A DNA stretch of 64,000 bases from Sphingomonas trueperi (GTDB taxonomy: Bacteria; Pseudomonadota; Alphaproteobacteria; Sphingomonadales; Sphingomonadaceae), in NCBI RefSeq assembly GCF_011927635.1, contig NZ_JAATJB010000004.1, positions 124,001 to 188,000 on the forward strand, given 5' to 3'. The notes below the pieces were generated by a model. It searched no databases. It was not told the DNA's origin and was given only the letters and a program-made list of their open reading frames with translations. The translations under genes were made by a program, and so were the position numbers. Shown here piece after piece: positions 38,367 to 48,314 of this stretch. How positions within the stretch are numbered: position 1 is the first letter of the stretch; every line of letters begins with the position of its first letter.

Positions 38367-39767
38367 ATGTTCCGTTCCGCTGTTGCCGCCACCCTGCTGA
38401 TCGCCACCCCCGCCGCCGCGCAGCAGCTCACGCCCGAGCAGAGCGCCAAGGTCGACACCATCGTCGCGGATGCGCTCAGGAGCAGCGGCGTGCCATCGGC
38501 CTCGATCGCGATCGTGCGCGACGGCAAGATCGTCTTCACCAAGGCCTATGGGGACCAAGGCCCCGGCATCGCCAAGGGGCCGGACGTAAACGCCAAGTAC
38601 CAGATCGCATCCGTCTCCAAGCAGTTCACCGCCGCGGCGATCCTGCTACTTGAGAACGAAGGCAAGCTCAGCCTCGACGACAAGGTGTCGAAATGGGTGC
38701 CGGACGTCACCGACGCCGACAAGATCACCATCCGCCAGCTGCTCAGCCACACCGCTGGCCTGCAGGATTACTGGCCGCAGGACTATAGCTTCAAGGCGAT
38801 GGAGACGGCGGTGACGCCGCAGCAGATCGTCGATCGCTGGGCCAAGAAGCCGCTGGATTTCACTCCCGGCACCGCATGGCAATATTCGAACACCGGCTAT
38901 GTCGTCGCGGGCATGATCATCGAGAAGGCGTCGGGCAAGAAGCTGCTCGACTATCTCCAGGCGAAGATCTTCAAGCCGCTGGGCATGCAGGCGATCGATC
39001 AGGACAAGGCGGTCGGCAAGGGCTTCCCGCAGGGCACCCATCGCTATGCCCTCGGTCCCGTGCGCCCCGCCAAGCCGGCGGCGGACGGATGGCTCTGGGC
39101 GGCGGGCGAGCTGGCGATGAGCGCCGCCGACCTCGCCAAATGGGACATCGCCCGGATCGATCGAAAGCTGCTCACGCCCGAGGATTGGGCGATGCAGGAA
39201 ACCGAGGTGAAGCTCGCCGACGGCACGCCGACGCGGTACGGCCTGGGCGTGTCGCTGGGCGAGCATGGCGGCAAGAAGGAAGTCTCGCACGGCGGCGAGG
39301 CGGTCGGCTTCCTGTCGAGCAACGTCGTGATCCCTGAGGCGCGCTTCGCCGTGGTCTCGCTGGTCAGTGCCGATTTCGGCGGCGCGAACGACGTCATCGC
39401 CCAGGGCATCACCGATCTGCTGCTGCCCGTCGCCAAGCCCGCCGCTGCGCTCACCCTGGATCAGCAGCGCGATGCGCTCGCCCGGAAGCTGTTCGACCAG
39501 CTCCGCGCCAGCGCCCCCGATCGCAGCCTGATGACCGAGGATGCCAATTACTTCTTCGATGCGACGGTGCTCGGCGACTATCGCGCCAGCCTCGCCCCGC
39601 TCGGCGAGCCGCTCGCGTTCGAGCCGATCGGCAAGCCGCGGCTGCGCGGCGGCTTCGTCAACCGCAACTACCGGATCCGCTACAAGGATCGGATGCTCGT
39701 CGCGGTGACCTATGCCGAGCCTGGTGCCGACGGCAAGTTCGAGCAGTTCCTGGTGATGCCGCGATGA
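38367..39767 (+). CDS. secreted beta-lactamase-family serine hydrolase
   Basis: A 466-residue protein of the class C beta-lactamase/esterase/DD-peptidase fold. It has a signal peptide ending near APAAAQ (about residue 19), the nucleophile motif S82-V-S-K85 in ASVSKQFTAAAILLL, Tyr motif YSNTGYVVAGM and the third motif SHGGEAVGF. Such proteins are usually esterases or D-aminopeptidases; nothing shows antibiotic hydrolysis. A C-terminal domain of about 110 residues follows. The stop overlaps the next gene's start (ATGA). Translation may be restricted by the hairpin over its SD. Confidence 0.88.
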   Translation: MFRSAVAATLLIATPAAAQQLTPEQSAKVDTIVADALRSSGVPSASIAIVRDGKIVFTKAYGDQGPGIAKGPDVNAKYQIASVSKQFTAAAILLLENEGKLSLDDKVSKWVPDVTDADKITIRQLLSHTAGLQDYWPQDYSFKAMETAVTPQQIVDRWAKKPLDFTPGTAWQYSNTGYVVAGMIIEKASGKKLLDYLQAKIFKPLGMQAIDQDKAVGKGFPQGTHRYALGPVRPAKPAADGWLWAAGELAMSAADLAKWDIARIDRKLLTPEDWAMQETEVKLADGTPTRYGLGVSLGEHGGKKEVSHGGEAVGFLSSNVVIPEARFAVVSLVSADFGGANDVIAQGITDLLLPVAKPAAALTLDQQRDALARKLFDQLRASAPDRSLMTEDANYFFDATVLGDYRASLAPLGEPLAFEPIGKPRLRGGFVNRNYRIRYKDRMLVAVTYAEPGADGKFEQFLVMPR

Positions 39768-40405
39768 AAGACGACTCCGAGAACCGCGCCAAGGACCGCG
39801 CCGAAGCCGCCAAGGTGCGTAAGCGCTGGATCACGCTGGGCGAGGTGCTGGGGGTCGCCGCGGTGCTGATCTCCGGCCTCACGCTCTGGAACAACTGGAG
39901 CGATCGCCGCGAGACCAAGGCCGAGAAGGCGGCGACCGAGCAGCGCGCCTCCGCCAAGGTGGCGAAGCTGGTGCTGGTCGCAGCCGATGGCGGCAAGCAG
40001 ACGCTGGCGCTGAAGCCTGCCGCTGCCGAGCAATCCGTGCAGAGCCAGACCATCCTGTTCCCGTCCGCGCTGGCCGTCTCGCCCGCCGCCACCACCGGCG
40101 AACCGCGCATCGAAGGCGGCTGGTTCGAGCATGCGCTGGTCAAGGCACGCGAGGCCGCCGGGCTGGCCGACAACAGCCGCGGCGACGAGCGGCTGCCGGT
40201 GGTGATCGTCACCCAGTACCTTGCCGATGGCGACCCCCACGAGGATGTGGCGCTGTACGATGTCGGCTATACCATCTCGGGCAAGTTCCTCGGCGGGCAC
40301 AGCGTCACGCTGCGCGGCATCTCGCTGGTGGCGAAGGTGAAGCGCGACCATGCCCAGGCCAGGCTCGACGCGCGGTGGAAGACGCTGCTGCCCCCCGCGA
40401 AGTGA
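39764..40405 (+). CDS. single-span membrane protein of unknown function
   Basis: A 213-residue protein with a highly charged N-terminus (about 1-22), one membrane helix (LGEVLGVAAVLISGLTLW, about 25-42) and a C-terminal domain outside or inside the membrane that I do not recognise; it includes FPSALAVSPAATTGEPRIEG and LPVVIVTQYLADGD. It is coupled by ATGA to the serine-hydrolase gene, so the two may work together, but nothing in the sequence shows how. A hairpin follows the stop. Confidence 0.7.
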   Translation: MKDDSENRAKDRAEAAKVRKRWITLGEVLGVAAVLISGLTLWNNWSDRRETKAEKAATEQRASAKVAKLVLVAADGGKQTLALKPAAAEQSVQSQTILFPSALAVSPAATTGEPRIEGGWFEHALVKAREAAGLADNSRGDERLPVVIVTQYLADGDPHEDVALYDVGYTISGKFLGGHSVTLRGISLVAKVKRDHAQARLDARWKTLLPPAK

Positions 40406-40412
40406 TCCGGCG

Positions 40413-40434
40413 CCCCTGGCCAAAAAACCAGGGG
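40413..40434 (+). terminator. 7-bp hairpin with A-rich loop
   Basis: CCCCTGG (40413-40419) pairs with CCAGGGG (40428-40434) across CCAAAAAA. It begins 8 bases after the stop of the membrane-protein gene and before the aminopeptidase gene, so it is a plausible terminator; no T-run follows. Confidence 0.5.
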
Positions 40435-40478
40435 GGTCCGGGCTAGGCGCGGGGCGCGCGGCGTCCTAGATCAGGCGC

Positions 40479-41873
40479 ATGACGGATCTCAACACGCTCG
40501 TTCAGCCCGACCGCGGCCAGGCCGCTCGCACCATCCACCTGATCGACGCCAAGGGCTATGACGCCTGGCTCGCCGCGCAGCCGCCGCGCCATCGTGCCGC
40601 CGCCGCCGCGCAGAAGCTGGCCCCGGTGGGCTATGCGAGCGCGATCCTGCCCGGCGACTCGCCCGAGGACTGGTCGGTCGTCTCGGTGGTCGCCAATGTC
40701 GAGAAGCTGTCGCCCTGGTGCCTCGCCAAGCTGGCCGAGACGCTGCCCGAGGGCAGCTACCGCGTCGAGGGGATCGAGCCCGGCAAGGCGATCTATGGCT
40801 GGCTCGTCGCCCAGTACAAGTTCGATCGCTACAGGAAGGCCGATCCCAAGGCACAGGGCCCGCGCGTGCTGCTCACCACCGATCCGGTGAAGATGGAGGA
40901 AGCGGTGCGCATGGCCGCCGTTACCTTCAAGCTGCGCGACCGGATCAACACCGGCGCCAACGACATGAGCCCGGCCGATCTCGAAGAGGCCGGTGCCGAA
41001 CTCGCCAAGGCCTATGGTGCTACCTTCTCGGTGGTGAAGGGCGACGAGCTCCAGCAGGGCTATGGCATGCTGCACGCCGTCGGCCAGGCCGCCGGCAAGG
41101 GCCGCGAGCCGCGGCTGATCGAGCTCGAATGGGGCAATCCCGAGCATCCGCGCATCGCGATCATCGGCAAGGGCGTCTGCTTCGACAGCGGCGGGCTCGA
41201 CATCAAGCCGGCCAGCGGCATGCGGCTGATGAAGAAGGACATGGGTGGTGCTGCCCATGCCTTCGCGCTCGGCGAGCTGGTGATGCAGAACAAGCTGCCG
41301 GTGCGGCTGCACCTGCTGGTCCCGGCGGTCGAGAACTCGATCTCGGGCGAGGCGACGCGCCCGGGCGATGTGATGATTTCGCGCAAGGGCATCACCGTCG
41401 AGAACAGCAATACCGACGCCGAAGGCCGGCTGATCCTGGGCGACGCGCTCACCAAGGCCGAGGAGAAGGATCCCGAGCTGGTGTTCGACTTCGCGACGCT
41501 GACCGGAGCCGCGCGCGTGGCGCTGGGCGCGGACCTGCAGGCACTGTTCGCCAATGACGACACACTGGCGGCCGAGATCCTGGCGGCTGGCGAGGAAGAG
41601 AGCGACCCGATCTGGCGGATGCCGCTCTACGATCCGTACAAGGATCTGCTGAAGTCGGACGTGGCGGACATGGTCAACGCGGCCGAGGGTCCGTTCGGCG
41701 GCGCGATCACCGCAGCGCTGTTCCTCAAGGAATTCGTGCCGGCCAAGGCCCAATGGGCCCATTTCGACATCTTCTGCTGGAACGGCAGCCCCAAGCCGGG
41801 CCGCCCCAAGGGCGCCGAGGCGGTCAGCCTGCGCGCCACCTGGAAGGTGCTCAAGGACCGCTACGGCGGATAA
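40479..41873 (+). CDS. M17 leucyl-aminopeptidase-family protein
   Basis: A 464-residue cytosolic metallo-aminopeptidase. Metal and catalytic blocks are IIGKGVCFDSGGLDIKPASG, MKKDMGGAAHAF, and the signature NTDAEGRLILGDAL; LTGAARVALG follows. The N-terminal domain is short and diverged compared with PepA, typical of the alphaproteobacterial 'leucyl aminopeptidase family' group. It likely removes N-terminal residues from peptides. The gene end overlaps the converging GGDEF/EAL gene by 23 nt. Confidence 0.94.
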   Translation: MTDLNTLVQPDRGQAARTIHLIDAKGYDAWLAAQPPRHRAAAAAQKLAPVGYASAILPGDSPEDWSVVSVVANVEKLSPWCLAKLAETLPEGSYRVEGIEPGKAIYGWLVAQYKFDRYRKADPKAQGPRVLLTTDPVKMEEAVRMAAVTFKLRDRINTGANDMSPADLEEAGAELAKAYGATFSVVKGDELQQGYGMLHAVGQAAGKGREPRLIELEWGNPEHPRIAIIGKGVCFDSGGLDIKPASGMRLMKKDMGGAAHAFALGELVMQNKLPVRLHLLVPAVENSISGEATRPGDVMISRKGITVENSNTDAEGRLILGDALTKAEEKDPELVFDFATLTGAARVALGADLQALFANDDTLAAEILAAGEEESDPIWRMPLYDPYKDLLKSDVADMVNAAEGPFGGAITAALFLKEFVPAKAQWAHFDIFCWNGSPKPGRPKGAEAVSLRATWKVLKDRYGG

Positions 41874-43818
41874 GCGCTTCGGCCGCCGGCGGCATCACGC
41901 CGTCGGCGAGCCAGCGCTCGACTTCTTCCTTGTCCATCGGGCGACCGAACAGATAGCCCTGCCCCTGCGCGCAGCCGAGTGACCGCAGCATTTCGGCCGT
42001 CTCCAGCGTCTCGATGCCCTCGGCCACCACCGGCAGCTCCAGCGTGCCGGCCAGGCCGAGGATGGCGCGAACGATCCGCAGCTTCTCGGTGCTCTCATTC
42101 AGCGAATCGACGAAGGAACGATCGATCTTGATCTTGTCGAACGGCAGCATGCGGAGATGCTGGATCGAGGCATAGCCGGTGCCGAAATCGTCGAGCGCCA
42201 GCTGCACGCCCTGGTTCTTGAGCGACTCGATCGCGTGGTGCGCCTTCTCGGCATCGACGATCAGCGCATTCTCGGTGATCTCGACGGTCAGTCGCTGCGG
42301 CGGGAAGCCGGTGCGGGCGAGCACCGACAGGATCTTGTGGCTCAACCAGTCGTCGCGCAGCTGGCCCGGCGAGATGTTGATCGCGATGCTGGCGGGCACT
42401 GTCCAGTCGCGCGTCTCCGAACAGGCGCGATCGAGCAGGTCGAGCATCAGCGTATTGAGCAGCCCGCATTCCTCGGCGATCGGGATGAACTGGTCGGGCC
42501 CGATCTCGGCATCCTCGCGGCGCCAGCGGGCGAGCAGCTCGAAGCCGGTGACATGGCCGGTGCGCAGATCGATGATCGGCTGGTAACGCGGGTAGAACAG
42601 CCCCTGGGTGAGCCCGTCGCGCATTTCCGCCTCGATCGTCGAGCGGCGTCGGATCTCGGCGTCCATCTGGCTGGCAAAGGCGCAGTAGCAGCCGCGGCCG
42701 GCTTCCTTGGCCTGATAGAGTGCGACATCGGCGCGCCGCATCAGCGTGTCCGCGTCGGAAGCGTCGTCGGGATAGAGCGCGATACCGACGCTGGCGCCGA
42801 TATGGTGCATGCGCTCGTCGATCAGGAAAGGGCGTGCCACCTCGCGCACGATGGCGTGGGCGACGCTCCGCACCCGGTCGAGGTCGTCGCCGTCGTATGG
42901 AAGGGTGATCGCGAACTCGTCGCCGCCCAGTCGGTAGCTGCGGCCGCCCTCCCCCACCACCCAGCTCAGCCGGCCGGCGACGGCACGGAGCAGTTGGTCG
43001 CCGATCGGATGGCCATGCACGTCGTTGATCGACTTGAAGCGGTCGAGATCGACCAGCATCAGCCCGAAGCGATGCGGCTCGGCGCTGCGAAGATACTCGG
43101 CCAGTGCGCGGCGATTGGGGAGGCCGGTGAGCGGATCGTGATAGGCGAGCTGGTGCGCGCGCTGTTCGGCCAGTCGCGCGCGGCGCTGTCCGGCGGCCAT
43201 CTCGGCCCGTGAGGCAAGCACGTCGACGAAGCCGGCATGGGTGGCGCCGAACATCCGCAGCACTACCGCCGAGACGAGGATGATGTTGATCCCCAACCCG
43301 ATCAGGAACCGGTCGCCCGAGGCGATCAGGCACAGGATGACCGGCGAGGCGCCGAAGCCCATCACGAGCCAAGCCGCGACCGGGAAGGTCTGCAGGCAGT
43401 AGCAGCAGGTGATTGCCCCGATGAAGATGTAGAGCGCGATGCAGGTGCGTCGCGCAAGGTCCGCCTCGAAGAAGAGCAGCAGCGCCCACCCGCCAAAAGC
43501 GAGGCTGAGCAACGCCCCCGCTATGACGGTACCGATCAGATAGCGGCGGATCTTGCGGAGGCTGGGAATGGCGTCGCCACGTCGGGCAACCCACAACAGG
43601 CTGCGCGTTGCGGCGGCGATCCCCAGCAGGATCGGCGCGAGGATGCTGAGGCGAGTCGATACCGATCCGTAGGAGGCGAAGCCAAGGAACACCGCGTCGA
43701 GAAAGACGAGCGTGTACATCAGCGGGATCTGCTGGCCGAGCACTCGATATTGCTCGGTCAGGATCGCCCGGTCGAGCTTGGTCCTTCCCGATCGTACGAG
43801 GTGAATCCGCGGCAGCAT
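41851..43818 (-). CDS. membrane GGDEF-EAL cyclic-di-GMP enzyme
   Basis: A 655-residue protein with about five hydrophobic segments in the first 190 residues, then a GGDEF domain and an EAL domain. The diguanylate-cyclase site is canonical (RLGGDEFAI) with AYHDPLTGLPNRRAL upstream. The EAL signature is ELL (GFELLARW), which keeps the metal-binding Glu; NISPGQL, EITENALI, LDDFGTGYAS, KIDRSFV and VVAEGIE are all present, so both synthesis and breakdown of c-di-GMP look possible. No known sensor domain name fits the membrane part. ATG 43818 has AAGG upstream; an earlier TTG is possible. Confidence 0.93.
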   Translation of the reverse strand: MLPRIHLVRSGRTKLDRAILTEQYRVLGQQIPLMYTLVFLDAVFLGFASYGSVSTRLSILAPILLGIAAATRSLLWVARRGDAIPSLRKIRRYLIGTVIAGALLSLAFGGWALLLFFEADLARRTCIALYIFIGAITCCYCLQTFPVAAWLVMGFGASPVILCLIASGDRFLIGLGINIILVSAVVLRMFGATHAGFVDVLASRAEMAAGQRRARLAEQRAHQLAYHDPLTGLPNRRALAEYLRSAEPHRFGLMLVDLDRFKSINDVHGHPIGDQLLRAVAGRLSWVVGEGGRSYRLGGDEFAITLPYDGDDLDRVRSVAHAIVREVARPFLIDERMHHIGASVGIALYPDDASDADTLMRRADVALYQAKEAGRGCYCAFASQMDAEIRRRSTIEAEMRDGLTQGLFYPRYQPIIDLRTGHVTGFELLARWRREDAEIGPDQFIPIAEECGLLNTLMLDLLDRACSETRDWTVPASIAINISPGQLRDDWLSHKILSVLARTGFPPQRLTVEITENALIVDAEKAHHAIESLKNQGVQLALDDFGTGYASIQHLRMLPFDKIKIDRSFVDSLNESTEKLRIVRAILGLAGTLELPVVAEGIETLETAEMLRSLGCAQGQGYLFGRPMDKEEVERWLADGVMPPAAEALIRRSGP

Positions 43819-43852
43819 GGAGGCCTTGTAGCGCCAGACCCCCGACAACAGG

Positions 43853-44608
43853 TTAATCCCCTGTCGCTATTTGCGCCGCCGCTTCGATGATCGGCACGAA
43901 CTTGGCGGCGGTCAGGCTCGCCCCGCCGACCAGCGCGCCATCCACATCGTCGACCGCCAGGATCGATGCCGCGTTGGCGCCGCTCACCGAGCCGCCATAG
44001 AGGATCCGCATCTCGTTGGCCGAAGGCCCGATCATCCCGCGCAGCTTGGCGCGCAGGATCGCATGCATCGTCGCGATCTCGTCCAGCGTCGGCGTCTTGC
44101 CGGTGCCGATCGCCCAGCGCGGCTCATAGGCGATGGTCAGCCAATCGGGTGCGGCGCCGTCGGGCAGCGACTTTTCGATCTGCGACTGGACGATGCGCTC
44201 GGCGCGGCCTGCATCGTGCTCCGCTTCGGTCTCGCCGCAGCAGAGGATCACGTTCAGCCCATGGCGACGCGCAGCGGCTGCCTTGGCCCAGGTGTGGTGG
44301 CTGGTCTCGGCATGATCGGCGCGGCGCTCGGAATGGCCGACGATCACCACCTTGGCGCCCGCCTCCACCAGCATCGGTGCGGAGATGTCGCCGGTATGGG
44401 CGCCCTGATCGCTTTCGTGCACGTCCTGCGCACCGATCGTGAAGTCCGGGGCGATGTCCGCGGCGGCCGCGATCAGCGTGTACGGCACGCAGAGCAGCGC
44501 ATCGACCTGGGGGTGTGCCCGTGCAGCGGCGGCGATCGCGTCGATCTCGCGCAGATGCGGCCGCATGCCGTGCATCTTCCAGTTTCCGGCGACCAGCTTG
44601 CGGCGCAT
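43853..44608 (-). CDS. tpiA: triosephosphate isomerase
   Basis: Interconverts dihydroxyacetone phosphate and glyceraldehyde 3-phosphate. The 251-residue barrel has Asn8/Lys10-type start [14 protein letters not shown], catalytic His in IVGHSERR, catalytic Glu in [15 protein letters not shown] (Arg replaces the more usual Val after EP) and the phosphate loop [11 protein letters not shown]. Length is normal. It is divergent from ppiD, with a 118-base gap that must hold promoters for both directions. Confidence 0.97.
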   Translation of the reverse strand: MRRKLVAGNWKMHGMRPHLREIDAIAAAARAHPQVDALLCVPYTLIAAAADIAPDFTIGAQDVHESDQGAHTGDISAPMLVEAGAKVVIVGHSERRADHAETSHHTWAKAAAARRHGLNVILCCGETEAEHDAGRAERIVQSQIEKSLPDGAAPDWLTIAYEPRWAIGTGKTPTLDEIATMHAILRAKLRGMIGPSANEMRILYGGSVSGANAASILAVDDVDGALVGGASLTAAKFVPIIEAAAQIATGD

Positions 44609-44726
44609 CCATCACTCCCCGAATGTTTCGGCACAGTCGATACCGATTGCGCCGCGCGGCACAAGCTTGAAGGCGCGCGACACCGGCCCTAAAGCGGGCC
44701 CAAATTCCTCGAACGAACGGCTCTCC

Positions 44727-46667
44727 ATGCTCAACGCCTTCCGGAACTTCACCAAGTCGCGCTACGGCCTGATCATCGTCTTCATCTTCCTGGGCCTGCT
44801 CGCGATCGCCTTTGCGGCAAGTGACGTCACCGGCATGCGCCAGGGGATCACCGGCAGCAGCGGCGCGCTGGCGACGGTGGCCGGCGAGAAGGTGACCGAG
44901 CAGCAGGTTCGCGATCGACTGGAGCGCTATGTCCGCAACGCGCAGGCGCAGGGGCAGAACATCACGATGGCACAGGTGCTGGCGCAGGGCGGGTTCGAGG
45001 CCGCGCTGAACGATGCCGTCAACACCGCCGCGATGGAAGCATTTGCAAACCAGAACGGCATGGCCGTCGGCAAGAAGCTGATCGATACCGACATCGCCAA
45101 CAACCCGCAGTTCGCCGGCATGGACGGCAAGTTCAGCCAGCAGACCTTCGAGCAGTTGCTCGCGCAGAACCGGCTCACCCCGGCGGTGTTCCGCGAAGGC
45201 ATGACCACGCAGCGCTACGCTGCCTGGCTGGTCGGCCCGGTCGCGCTGCGCGCCCCTGCCCCCGCCGGCGTGGTGACCCCTTATGTCGCGACGCTGCTCG
45301 AGCGCCGCACCGGTATCGTCGGCTTCGTTCAGTCGCTGGCGATGGACCCGGGCCCCGCGCCCGACGCCACCACGCTCGCCGGCTATTACGCGCAGAACCG
45401 CAGCCGCTATCAGGTGCCCGAGCGCCGCATCGTCCGCTATGCGCTTGCCCAGCCCGATGCGCTGAAGGGCCAGGCGACGCCGACCGAGGCCGAGATCGCC
45501 GCCGCCTACAAGAAGGATTCCGCCAAGTACGCCGCCAGCGAGAAGCGCGGCGTCGAGCTAGTGCAGGCGATCAGCCAGTCGGTTGCCGCCAAGGTTGCGG
45601 CCGCTGCCAAGGGCGGTGACCTCGCCGGTGCCGCCAAGGCCGCTGGTCTCGAGGCCCGCACCATCGACGCCGGCGACAAGGCCGGCCTCGCCAAGCAGGT
45701 CTCGGCACCCTTCGCCGACGCCGCCTTCGCCGCTCCGGCGAGCGCGCTGCAGGGCCCCGTCCAGCTCGGCGGCGCCTGGTTCGTCTACCGCGTGAGCAAG
45801 GTCGAGAAGATCGCCGCACGCACGCTCGACCAGGTCCGCGCCGAGCTCACCGAGGAAGTCGCCAAGCGCAAGCTCGCCGCGCTGCTCGCCGATTCGCGTC
45901 AGGCGATCGAGGATGCCGTGGGTGACGGCGCGACCTTCGACGAAGCCGTCGCCAAGGCCAAGCTGACCACGGTGCGCAGCCCCGCGCTGATCGCCAACGC
46001 CACCGATCCCGACAATGCCGCCTACCAGCCCGACGCGACCGTCACGGCGGCGATGAAGGCCGGCTTCGGCTTCGAGCAGGCCGGCGACGAGCCGCAGGTG
46101 GTGCCCGTCGGCCCGGACGGCGGTTTCGCGCTGGTCTCGCTCGACAAGATCGTGCCCGCCGCACCGCGGCCGCTCGCCCAGATCACCGACAAGGTGAAGG
46201 CCGACTATCTGCTCGACCAGGCACTCGCCAAGGCGCGCACGGCCGCCACCGCGATGCTGCCCAAGCTGCAGAAGGGCGTGCCGATGGCGCAGGCGCTCGC
46301 AGAGGCTGGTGCGACCAAGGGTGCCCCGCCCAAGCCGTTCGACTTCAAGCGCAGCGAGCTGCGCGGCAAGGAGAATTTCATTCAGATGGCGTTCGACATG
46401 CCGGCCAAGACCGCGCGTCTCGTCGAGGCGCCGAACCGCGCCGGCTATTACGTCGTCTATGTCGACACGATCCAGCCGGGGTCCATCGCGGGCGACCCGC
46501 AGGGCCCGCAGATGCTGCAGTCGATCACCCAGGCGCTGGGCCAGGTGGGCGCGCAGGAATATGAGAGCCAGTTCGCCGCCTCTCTGGTGAGCGCGCTCAA
46601 GGTCCGCCGCAACGAAGCCGCGATCGCCCGCCTCCGCGCCGATCTGCAGCGCAACGGCGGCCAGTGA
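44727..46667 (+). CDS. ppiD: SurA/PpiD-type periplasmic peptidyl-prolyl isomerase
   Basis: A 646-residue membrane-anchored chaperone. An N-terminal helix (YGLIIVFIFLGLLAIAFAA, about 13-31) anchors it, followed by a SurA-N-like domain (GEKVTEQQVRDRLERYVRNA...) and long helical and parvulin-like segments facing the periplasm, where it would help fold exported proteins. The parvulin core is not strongly conserved, so isomerase activity is uncertain. The last codons overlap the GTG start of trpE, coupling a periplasmic chaperone to tryptophan synthesis. ATG 44727 was chosen because the upstream frame overlaps tpiA antisense. Confidence 0.9.
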   Translation: MLNAFRNFTKSRYGLIIVFIFLGLLAIAFAASDVTGMRQGITGSSGALATVAGEKVTEQQVRDRLERYVRNAQAQGQNITMAQVLAQGGFEAALNDAVNTAAMEAFANQNGMAVGKKLIDTDIANNPQFAGMDGKFSQQTFEQLLAQNRLTPAVFREGMTTQRYAAWLVGPVALRAPAPAGVVTPYVATLLERRTGIVGFVQSLAMDPGPAPDATTLAGYYAQNRSRYQVPERRIVRYALAQPDALKGQATPTEAEIAAAYKKDSAKYAASEKRGVELVQAISQSVAAKVAAAAKGGDLAGAAKAAGLEARTIDAGDKAGLAKQVSAPFADAAFAAPASALQGPVQLGGAWFVYRVSKVEKIAARTLDQVRAELTEEVAKRKLAALLADSRQAIEDAVGDGATFDEAVAKAKLTTVRSPALIANATDPDNAAYQPDATVTAAMKAGFGFEQAGDEPQVVPVGPDGGFALVSLDKIVPAAPRPLAQITDKVKADYLLDQALAKARTAATAMLPKLQKGVPMAQALAEAGATKGAPPKPFDFKRSELRGKENFIQMAFDMPAKTARLVEAPNRAGYYVVYVDTIQPGSIAGDPQGPQMLQSITQALGQVGAQEYESQFAASLVSALKVRRNEAAIARLRADLQRNGGQ

Positions 46668-48151
46668 TCCAGGGCATCGACGCCGCCCGTGCCGCGCTCG
46701 CCGCCGGCCGGCCCGCCTTGGTCTGGCGCCGACAGGTCGCCGATACCGAGACACCGGTCGCGGCCGCGCTCAAGCTGATCGAGCCGGGTCGGGGCGACTT
46801 CCTGCTGGAGTCGGTCGAGGGCGGGTCGGTCCGCGGCCGGCACAGCCTGATCGGGCTCGCGCCCGACCTGGTGTTCCGCGCGACCGGCACCACGGCCGAG
46901 ATCAACCGGCACTGGCTCACCGACCGCAACGGGTTCGATCCGCTGTCGGACGACCCGCTCACCGCCCTGCGCACGCTGGTCGCCGATTGCCGGATGGACG
47001 TGCCGGCCGAGCTGCCGCGCGCGCTCGCCTGCCTCGTCGGTTATTTCAGCTACGAAACGGTCGGGCTGGTCGAGAAGCTTCCCCGCCCGCCGCAGAGCCC
47101 GGTCGGCGTGCCGGACATGATCTTCGTGCGCCCGACGGTGCTGCTGGTCTTCGATCGGCTGGCGGACACGCTGTTCTTCGTCGCGCCCGTCTGGCCCGGC
47201 GCCGATCCGGCAGTCGCAGCCGAGCGCATCGATGCCGTCGCCGCGCAGCTCGCCAGCGCGCCACTGCCGGCACCCGTTCGCGCCCACCCGCTGCCGATCG
47301 TGCCGACCCCGGTGCTGCCGGAAGGCCGCTATGGCGCAATGGTCGCCGCGGCGAAGGAGTATATCGCGGCAGGCGACATCTTCCAGGTGGTGCTGGCCCA
47401 GCGCTTCACCGCACCCTTCCCGCTGCCGCCGTTCGAGCTCTACCGCGCGCTGCGGCGGATCAACCCCTCGCCCTTCCTCTACCATCTCGACCTGCCGGGC
47501 TTCGCGCTCACCGGGTCGAGCCCGGAAATCCTGGTCCGCGCCCGCGACGGCGAAATCACCATCCGCCCGATCGCCGGCACCCGCCCGCGCGGCCGCACCG
47601 CCGCCGAGGACGAGGCCAACCGCGCCTCGCTGCTCGCCGATCCGAAGGAGCGCGCCGAGCATCTGATGCTGCTCGATCTCGGCCGCAACGATGTCGGCCG
47701 CGCCGCTGCGCCCGGCACGGTCAAGGTGACGGACAGCTATACGGTCGAGTTCTACAGCCATGTGATGCACATCGTGTCGAACGTGGTGGGCAGGCTACGC
47801 AAGGACGCCGATGCGATCGACGCGCTGTTCGCCGGCTTCCCGGCGGGAACCGTGAGCGGCGCTCCGAAGGTGCGCGCCTGCGAGATCATCGCCGAGCTGG
47901 AGGCGGAGACGCGTGGGCCCTATGCGGGCGGCGTCGGCTATTTCTCGCCCGACGGCTCGATGGATTCGTGCATCGTGCTCCGCACCGCGCTGGTGAAGGA
48001 CGGAGTGATGCACGTGCAGGCGGGCGCCGGCATCGTCGCCGACTCCGATCCGGCCTATGAGCAGCGCGAATGCGAGGCCAAGTCCGGGGCATTGTTCGCC
48101 GCCGCGCGCGAGGCGATCGCGCGGGCCGGCGAGGCGGGCTTCGGCCAATAG
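46664..48151 (+). CDS. trpE: anthranilate synthase component I
   Basis: With TrpG converts chorismate and glutamine to anthranilate, the first step of tryptophan synthesis. The 495-residue protein has the Trp-feedback region LLESVEGGSVRGRHSLIGL and the chorismate-binding core: SSPEILVRARDGEITIRPIAGTR (split here as motif), ERAEHLMLLDLGRNDVGR, AGTVSGAPKVRACEII and AGAGIVADSDPAYE. It starts at GTG 46664, overlapping the ppiD stop, leaving no room for a leader-peptide attenuator of its own. It is separated from trpG by palindromic copy D and a reverse-strand gene. Confidence 0.96.
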   Translation: MIQGIDAARAALAAGRPALVWRRQVADTETPVAAALKLIEPGRGDFLLESVEGGSVRGRHSLIGLAPDLVFRATGTTAEINRHWLTDRNGFDPLSDDPLTALRTLVADCRMDVPAELPRALACLVGYFSYETVGLVEKLPRPPQSPVGVPDMIFVRPTVLLVFDRLADTLFFVAPVWPGADPAVAAERIDAVAAQLASAPLPAPVRAHPLPIVPTPVLPEGRYGAMVAAAKEYIAAGDIFQVVLAQRFTAPFPLPPFELYRALRRINPSPFLYHLDLPGFALTGSSPEILVRARDGEITIRPIAGTRPRGRTAAEDEANRASLLADPKERAEHLMLLDLGRNDVGRAAAPGTVKVTDSYTVEFYSHVMHIVSNVVGRLRKDADAIDALFAGFPAGTVSGAPKVRACEIIAELEAETRGPYAGGVGYFSPDGSMDSCIVLRTALVKDGVMHVQAGAGIVADSDPAYEQRECEAKSGALFAAAREAIARAGEAGFGQ

Positions 48152-48190
48152 GCCGGACCCCGCCTGACCTCCGCGGCTAATCACCACAAT

Positions 48191-48286
48191 CGTCATCCCG
48201 GCGGAAGCCGGGATCCAGTCGCCTCTCGGCTGCAGCAGGAGCCGAAACGGAGGCATCAATGGATCCCGGCGTTCGCCGGGATGACG
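48191..48286. repeat. palindromic element copy D
   Basis: Left arm CGTCATCCCGGCGGAAGCCG... (48191-48217) and right arm (48260-48286) form an inverted pair with a few mismatches around a 42-base core. Read on the opposite strand, the core contains TTTCGGCTCCTGCTGCA, identical to copy A, so element insertions in both orientations share internal sequence. It lies between converging trpE and a secreted-protein gene. Confidence 0.88.
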
Positions 48287-48314
48287 GCCTGTGAAGAGCA
48301 ATCAGGGCGCCCGA

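Noticed and set aside
38367..39767. Antibiotic-resistance beta-lactamase
   Set aside because: The fold is shared with esterases and peptidases; no feature points to antibiotic hydrolysis.
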